Below are positions 61,142 through 64,000 of a stretch of DNA of 64,000 nucleotides, piece after piece (the stretch's first letter is position 1; every line of letters begins with the position of its first letter). The notes under the pieces were generated by a model. That model worked only from the letters and a program-made list of their open reading frames with translations. It ran no database searches and had not been told where the DNA came from. Where the stretch lies: the NCBI RefSeq assembly GCF_030316825.1, contig NZ_JASZYU010000001.1, forward strand, positions 496,001 to 560,000, in the 5' to 3' direction. The position numbers were made by a program, and so were the translations under genes. Origin of the DNA: Variovorax fucosicus (lineage in GTDB: Bacteria > Pseudomonadota > Gammaproteobacteria > Burkholderiales > Burkholderiaceae_C).

Positions 61142-62749
61142 ATGAACAGCCCAGCCTTGCGCATTCCTTCGAGCGGCATTTCATCGACGCGCCTGGTATG
61201 GCGCCTCCTCGTCCTGGCGCTTGTTTCACTGCTGACAGCGTGCGTCTCGCTGCCGCCGCGCGGCGAGGTCTCCTCTTCACTGGCCCTTGCTGACACCGCA
61301 GACACCTCGCTGGCGCGAGTGGCGGCTTCCAGCCGACCGCCGGGTGAGGCCCAGCCTTCGGGCTTTCGGCTGCTCCCGCTTGGCGAGTTCGCCTTCGACG
61401 CACGCGTGGCCCTGTCGCGTCAGGCCGAGCGGTCGTTGGATCTTCAGTACTACTACATTCATCGCGACGAAGCCGGACGCACCCTGCTGCGAGAACTCCG
61501 CGACGCCGCCCAGCGCGGCGTCCGCGTGCGCCTGCTGGTAGACGACTTCTACGCTGCACAGATCGATGACTTGTTGATCGGGCTGGCGTCCTTCGCGAAC
61601 GTCGAGGTGCGACTGTTCAACCCGATGCCGTTGCGCCGCGGTGCGCCGGTGTTCCGACTCGTGCTGTCGCCGGGCGATTTCCAGCTCTACAACCATCGCA
61701 TGCACAACAAGCTGTTCGTGGCCGACAACGCGATGGCCATCTACGGCGGCCGCAACATCGCCGACGAATACTTCATGAAGAACCGCGAGGCCAACTTCAT
61801 CGACTCGGATGTCCTCTCCACCGGTCGCGTGGTGACCGACTTGTCGGCTGCGTTCGATCGCTACTGGAACAGCGAACTCGCGTGGCCCGTGCAGACGCTC
61901 CTGGGCAAGCCCACCGACGCAGCGGCGGCCCGCTTGCACTTCGACCGCGAGGTGGACAATGCCCGCGTCGCTGCGCCGCAGGTTCCGACCGATCCATTCG
62001 GCCAATCCACGGTCGGGGCCCAGTTGCACGAAGGCCGGCTGATGCTGTCCTATGCCGCCGCGCAGGTGCATGCCGACCCGCCCGAGAAGGCCAGCGACAC
62101 GACGTTCGCCACGGAACCGGCGCAAGCGGTGAGCGGGCTGCTGGCCGCACTCACCGCTGCGCGGCAGGAAGTCGTGATGGTGTCGCCCTATTTCGTGCCC
62201 GGCGAGGTCGGCATGCCGCTGATACGAAAGGCCCGTGAGAACGGCATTCGGATCATGCTGTTCACGAATTCATTGGGATCCACAGACGAGCCGCTCGTGC
62301 ACGATCGCTACGCGGCCTACCGCGTGGAGATGTTGCGCCTGGGCGTGGAACTGTACGAGGTCAGTCCCACGCAAACGCGGCGCCTGCGGCGCTTCGGCGA
62401 CTTCGGGCGGTCGCTTCCGCGCCTGCATGCCAAGGTGGCGATCGTCGACCGACAACGCCTGCTGGTCGGATCCGCCAATCTCGATGCCCGCTCGGCGGTC
62501 GGTAATACTGAGCTGAGCGTCGTCATCGACAGTCCGGTGCTGGCCGACGTGTTCGCCAGCGGGATCGACGGCGATAACTTCGCCAGCGTCTACAAGCTTC
62601 GCTTGAAGCCTGACGGCCAGACCATCGAATGGATCCACTTCGACGAGCAGGACCAGATCAGCGCCACCATCGACGAGCCGGACAGCGGTCTGTGGCTGCG
62701 CCTGAAGCTGTGGCTGCTGTCGCTGCTGGTGGATGAACGGGATCTTTGA
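61142..62749 (+). CDS. Phospholipase-D family protein (cardiolipin synthase ClsC-like)
   Basis: The 535-residue protein has a signal ending in the lipobox LTAC (Cys near residue 34) and two HKD motifs: HNKLFVADNAMAIYGG and HAKVAIVDRQRLLVGS. The second half includes FVPGEVGMPLIRKA. This is the arrangement of ClsC-type cardiolipin synthases, here membrane-anchored as a lipoprotein. It could transfer phosphatidyl groups or hydrolyse phosphodiesters. It follows the SDR gene after 60 bases. Confidence 0.88.
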   Translation: MNSPALRIPSSGISSTRLVWRLLVLALVSLLTACVSLPPRGEVSSSLALADTADTSLARVAASSRPPGEAQPSGFRLLPLGEFAFDARVALSRQAERSLDLQYYYIHRDEAGRTLLRELRDAAQRGVRVRLLVDDFYAAQIDDLLIGLASFANVEVRLFNPMPLRRGAPVFRLVLSPGDFQLYNHRMHNKLFVADNAMAIYGGRNIADEYFMKNREANFIDSDVLSTGRVVTDLSAAFDRYWNSELAWPVQTLLGKPTDAAAARLHFDREVDNARVAAPQVPTDPFGQSTVGAQLHEGRLMLSYAAAQVHADPPEKASDTTFATEPAQAVSGLLAALTAARQEVVMVSPYFVPGEVGMPLIRKARENGIRIMLFTNSLGSTDEPLVHDRYAAYRVEMLRLGVELYEVSPTQTRRLRRFGDFGRSLPRLHAKVAIVDRQRLLVGSANLDARSAVGNTELSVVIDSPVLADVFASGIDGDNFASVYKLRLKPDGQTIEWIHFDEQDQISATIDEPDSGLWLRLKLWLLSLLVDERDL

Positions 62750-62801
62750 CGAGCCGACCGTTCCCGGCCATAGGAAGCTGACTCACTCGCTCCTGTTTGG
62801 C

Positions 62802-63152
62802 TCAGCAACCGGACGGCACGGCGCACTCGGGATCGGCCAGAATCAACGCCGCGCGATACGCAGATCGGCCCGCTTCCTTGGTGAGTTCACTCAGATCGTT
62901 CCACTCTTGCAAGCGCTTTTCCGGGGAAGGTGATACCGGGCGGCTCAGGAGCAGGTGCGTCACGCGCATCAAGGCACCCGCGGCGGCCAGGCTCGAAAGC
63001 GCTGCCGTTTGTTCGGGTCGTGCGCGGTACCAGACCTCCTCGAGATCGAACCTGCTTGCCGGCTCTGTAGGAGTCTCGACCTCGGCAAGGAGTTGGTCGA
63101 TAGCGTCCAGAACGTGCTGGATCAGGGAATTCTGCGAAGAGGTCAGCCTCAT
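62802..63152 (-). CDS. Small hypothetical helical protein
   Basis: The 116-residue protein is mostly predicted helix, beginning MRLTSSQNSLIQHVLDAIDQLL and containing EVWYRARPEQTAALSSLAAAG. It lacks a signal peptide and membrane segments. I do not recognise the family. It runs opposite to the phospholipase gene and the same way as the hydrolase gene upstream, with 53 bases between them, so cotranscription with the hydrolase is possible. Confidence 0.6.
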   Translation of the reverse strand: MRLTSSQNSLIQHVLDAIDQLLAEVETPTEPASRFDLEEVWYRARPEQTAALSSLAAAGALMRVTHLLLSRPVSPSPEKRLQEWNDLSELTKEAGRSAYRAALILADPECAVPSGC

Positions 63153-63205
63153 GGGAATCTCGGGTCGTCGTGTTCAGTGGCACGTCGGCTGCGCGAGCGT
63201 GGCGT

Positions 63206-64000
63206 TCAGTGGTTGATGGCGACAAAATCAATCGCCGCTGCGATGACTGCCGGGTTGCCCAGGAGGCGCCGATGCCCCAGTCCCTCCACGCGCATATGCC
63301 GAGCGCCGGGCCACACGCTGGCGGAATCCAGGCTCTCTTCGATTGCAACGACGCGGTCGTCGGCGGAATGAATGAAGAGCGCCCGCTGGCGAAGTTGCGG
63401 CGCGCGGCGCGGCAGTGAGATCTCTCGCACATCTGCCCCAACTGCACTGCTTATCGACGCCAGCATGGCTTCAGTGGCCTCGCCGTCCAGGCCCGCCGCG
63501 GCAGCAAAGCTGCGTGCATGGCGTTCATAGTGGGCTGGTGCCGAAACCAGCACAGCACGCTGCGCCACCAGCCCCGCGTGCAGCGCTTCCGCCAACACCG
63601 CCGAGCCGATCGAGTGCGCGATCACCGCGTGCAGCGGTCCGATCGCCTCGCCCACCGCGCGCAACGCGCGGGCGCATTGTGGGATCGACGTTTGCCGTCC
63701 TGCAGAGTCACCGTGTGCCGGAAGATCCATTGCAAGCACGCTGAAGCCTGCGTCGAGCAGCGGGGGGGCGAAGGCAGCCAAATCGGAAGCCTGCCCTTCC
63801 CAGCCGTGAAGAAGCAGCACCGCAGGGCCACTACCGGCGCGCTGCAGTGCAACCTCGCCCTCCGGCGTCGCGATGCGCAGCGCCTCACCGCTTTCGAGCG
63901 TTAGCGGCTCGCGCTGCGCCGGCCGCCGCGGCGTCAGAAAGGCGCGAGCGACCTGTTCGGGATGCGGGCGCACAACATTGGCATCAATCATCGTACCCAT
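63206..64000 (-). CDS. Alpha/beta hydrolase, possibly truncated at the right window edge
   Basis: The 264-residue frame has an alpha/beta-hydrolase fold with VLLLHGWEGQASDL (oxyanion-hole region), MDLPAHGDS, the nucleophile elbow IAHSIGSAV with Ser intact, an acidic residue in HSADDRVV and the final His in GLGHRRLLGN. It resembles serine esterases or lipases without a signal peptide. Its ATG is the very last codon at the window edge, so a longer N-terminus upstream cannot be excluded. Substrate unknown. Confidence 0.8.
   Translation of the reverse strand: MGTMIDANVVRPHPEQVARAFLTPRRPAQREPLTLESGEALRIATPEGEVALQRAGSGPAVLLLHGWEGQASDLAAFAPPLLDAGFSVLAMDLPAHGDSAGRQTSIPQCARALRAVGEAIGPLHAVIAHSIGSAVLAEALHAGLVAQRAVLVSAPAHYERHARSFAAAAGLDGEATEAMLASISSAVGADVREISLPRRAPQLRQRALFIHSADDRVVAIEESLDSASVWPGARHMRVEGLGHRRLLGNPAVIAAAIDFVAINH

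Noticed and set aside
1..64000. CRISPR arrays, tRNA, rRNA and insertion sequences
   Set aside because: No spaced direct-repeat array, no tRNA cloverleaf and no transposase motif were recognised by eye; tRNA absence is not certain without a covariance search.

Overview
The window is high-GC bacterial DNA with dense, overlapping operons. Its content points to a Burkholderiales bacterium of the Comamonadaceae, most likely Variovorax or a close relative. The signs are four Bug-family extracytoplasmic solute receptors, many LysR, GntR, LacI and TetR regulators next to catabolic operons, a PuuD-type membrane urate oxidase, a UraD-AllC fusion, and two copies of an intergenic repeat carrying CACTTCGTGT that I associate with that family. 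I assign the organism from recognition of families, not from a search. No rRNA, tRNA, CRISPR array or insertion sequence was seen, and no gene-free stretch exceeds 300 bases.

Region 1 (1-11785) is a purine and ureide catabolic island behind a truncated lipocalin-like (CrtC/AttH) membrane protein. It holds glycerate kinase, an 8-oxoguanine-deaminase-type amidohydrolase, urate oxidase puuD, xdhC, a small lipoprotein, 5-hydroxyisourate hydrolase uraH, a GntR regulator, allantoinase puuE, a UraD-AllC fusion and an M20 deacylase. The steps run from oxidised purine through urate, 5-hydroxyisourate, OHCU, allantoin and allantoate. Glycerate kinase could receive carbon from glyoxylate. Two TGTATACA palindromes, upstream of puuD and between uraH and the GntR gene, look like the operators of this regulator.

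Region 2 (11786-18259) is the lower meta-cleavage pathway (hydratase, decarboxylase, tautomerase, acetaldehyde dehydrogenase, aldolase) with a GlcG-type protein and a Bug receptor, facing a divergent LysR gene. No ring-cleavage dioxygenase lies beside it.

Region 3 (18256-34829) is the most unusual part. A LacI regulator lies with a D-2-hydroxyacid dehydrogenase, beside a divergent porin. Facing them is an 11 kb minus-strand operon: livH, a LivM-LivG fusion, livF, a cupin, a divergent enolase, an FMN reductase, an extradiol-type VOC dioxygenase, a carboxymuconolactone-decarboxylase-like protein, a LivK-like receptor, a QOR-like oxidoreductase and an APH-fold kinase. A fumarylacetoacetate-hydrolase gene diverges from livH, followed by a secreted hydrolase on the other strand. 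Four copies of a palindrome close to TGCTAACGTTAGCA lie at the porin, lacI, liv and FAH promoters and tie the locus into one putative regulon. The substrate is unknown. The enolase-like protein, kinase and hydroxyacid dehydrogenase together suggest a phosphoenol-forming module.

Region 4 (35074-40617) has dctA with a GntR regulator, a lipoprotein with three DUF5648-type repeats, an AI-2E family permease and a small exported protein. Region 5 (40770-50547, then LysR to 51573) contains CoA-thioester genes (a crotonase-fold protein lacking one catalytic Glu, acyl-CoA dehydrogenase, CaiB/BaiF transferase, GST), three Bug receptors, and a LysR-controlled N-formylglutamate-amidohydrolase/Bug/MmgE-PrpD operon. 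Region 6 (51755-56864) is a tannase-like esterase, amidohydrolase, CMD-like protein and lipoprotein hydrolase operon with a LysR gene. Region 7 (57100-64000) is mixed: a glycine-zipper/DUF2383 protein, a sugar-phosphate transferase, a TetR/SDR pair with a large inverted repeat, a phospholipase-D-type cardiolipin synthase homologue, small hypotheticals and an alpha/beta hydrolase at the right edge.
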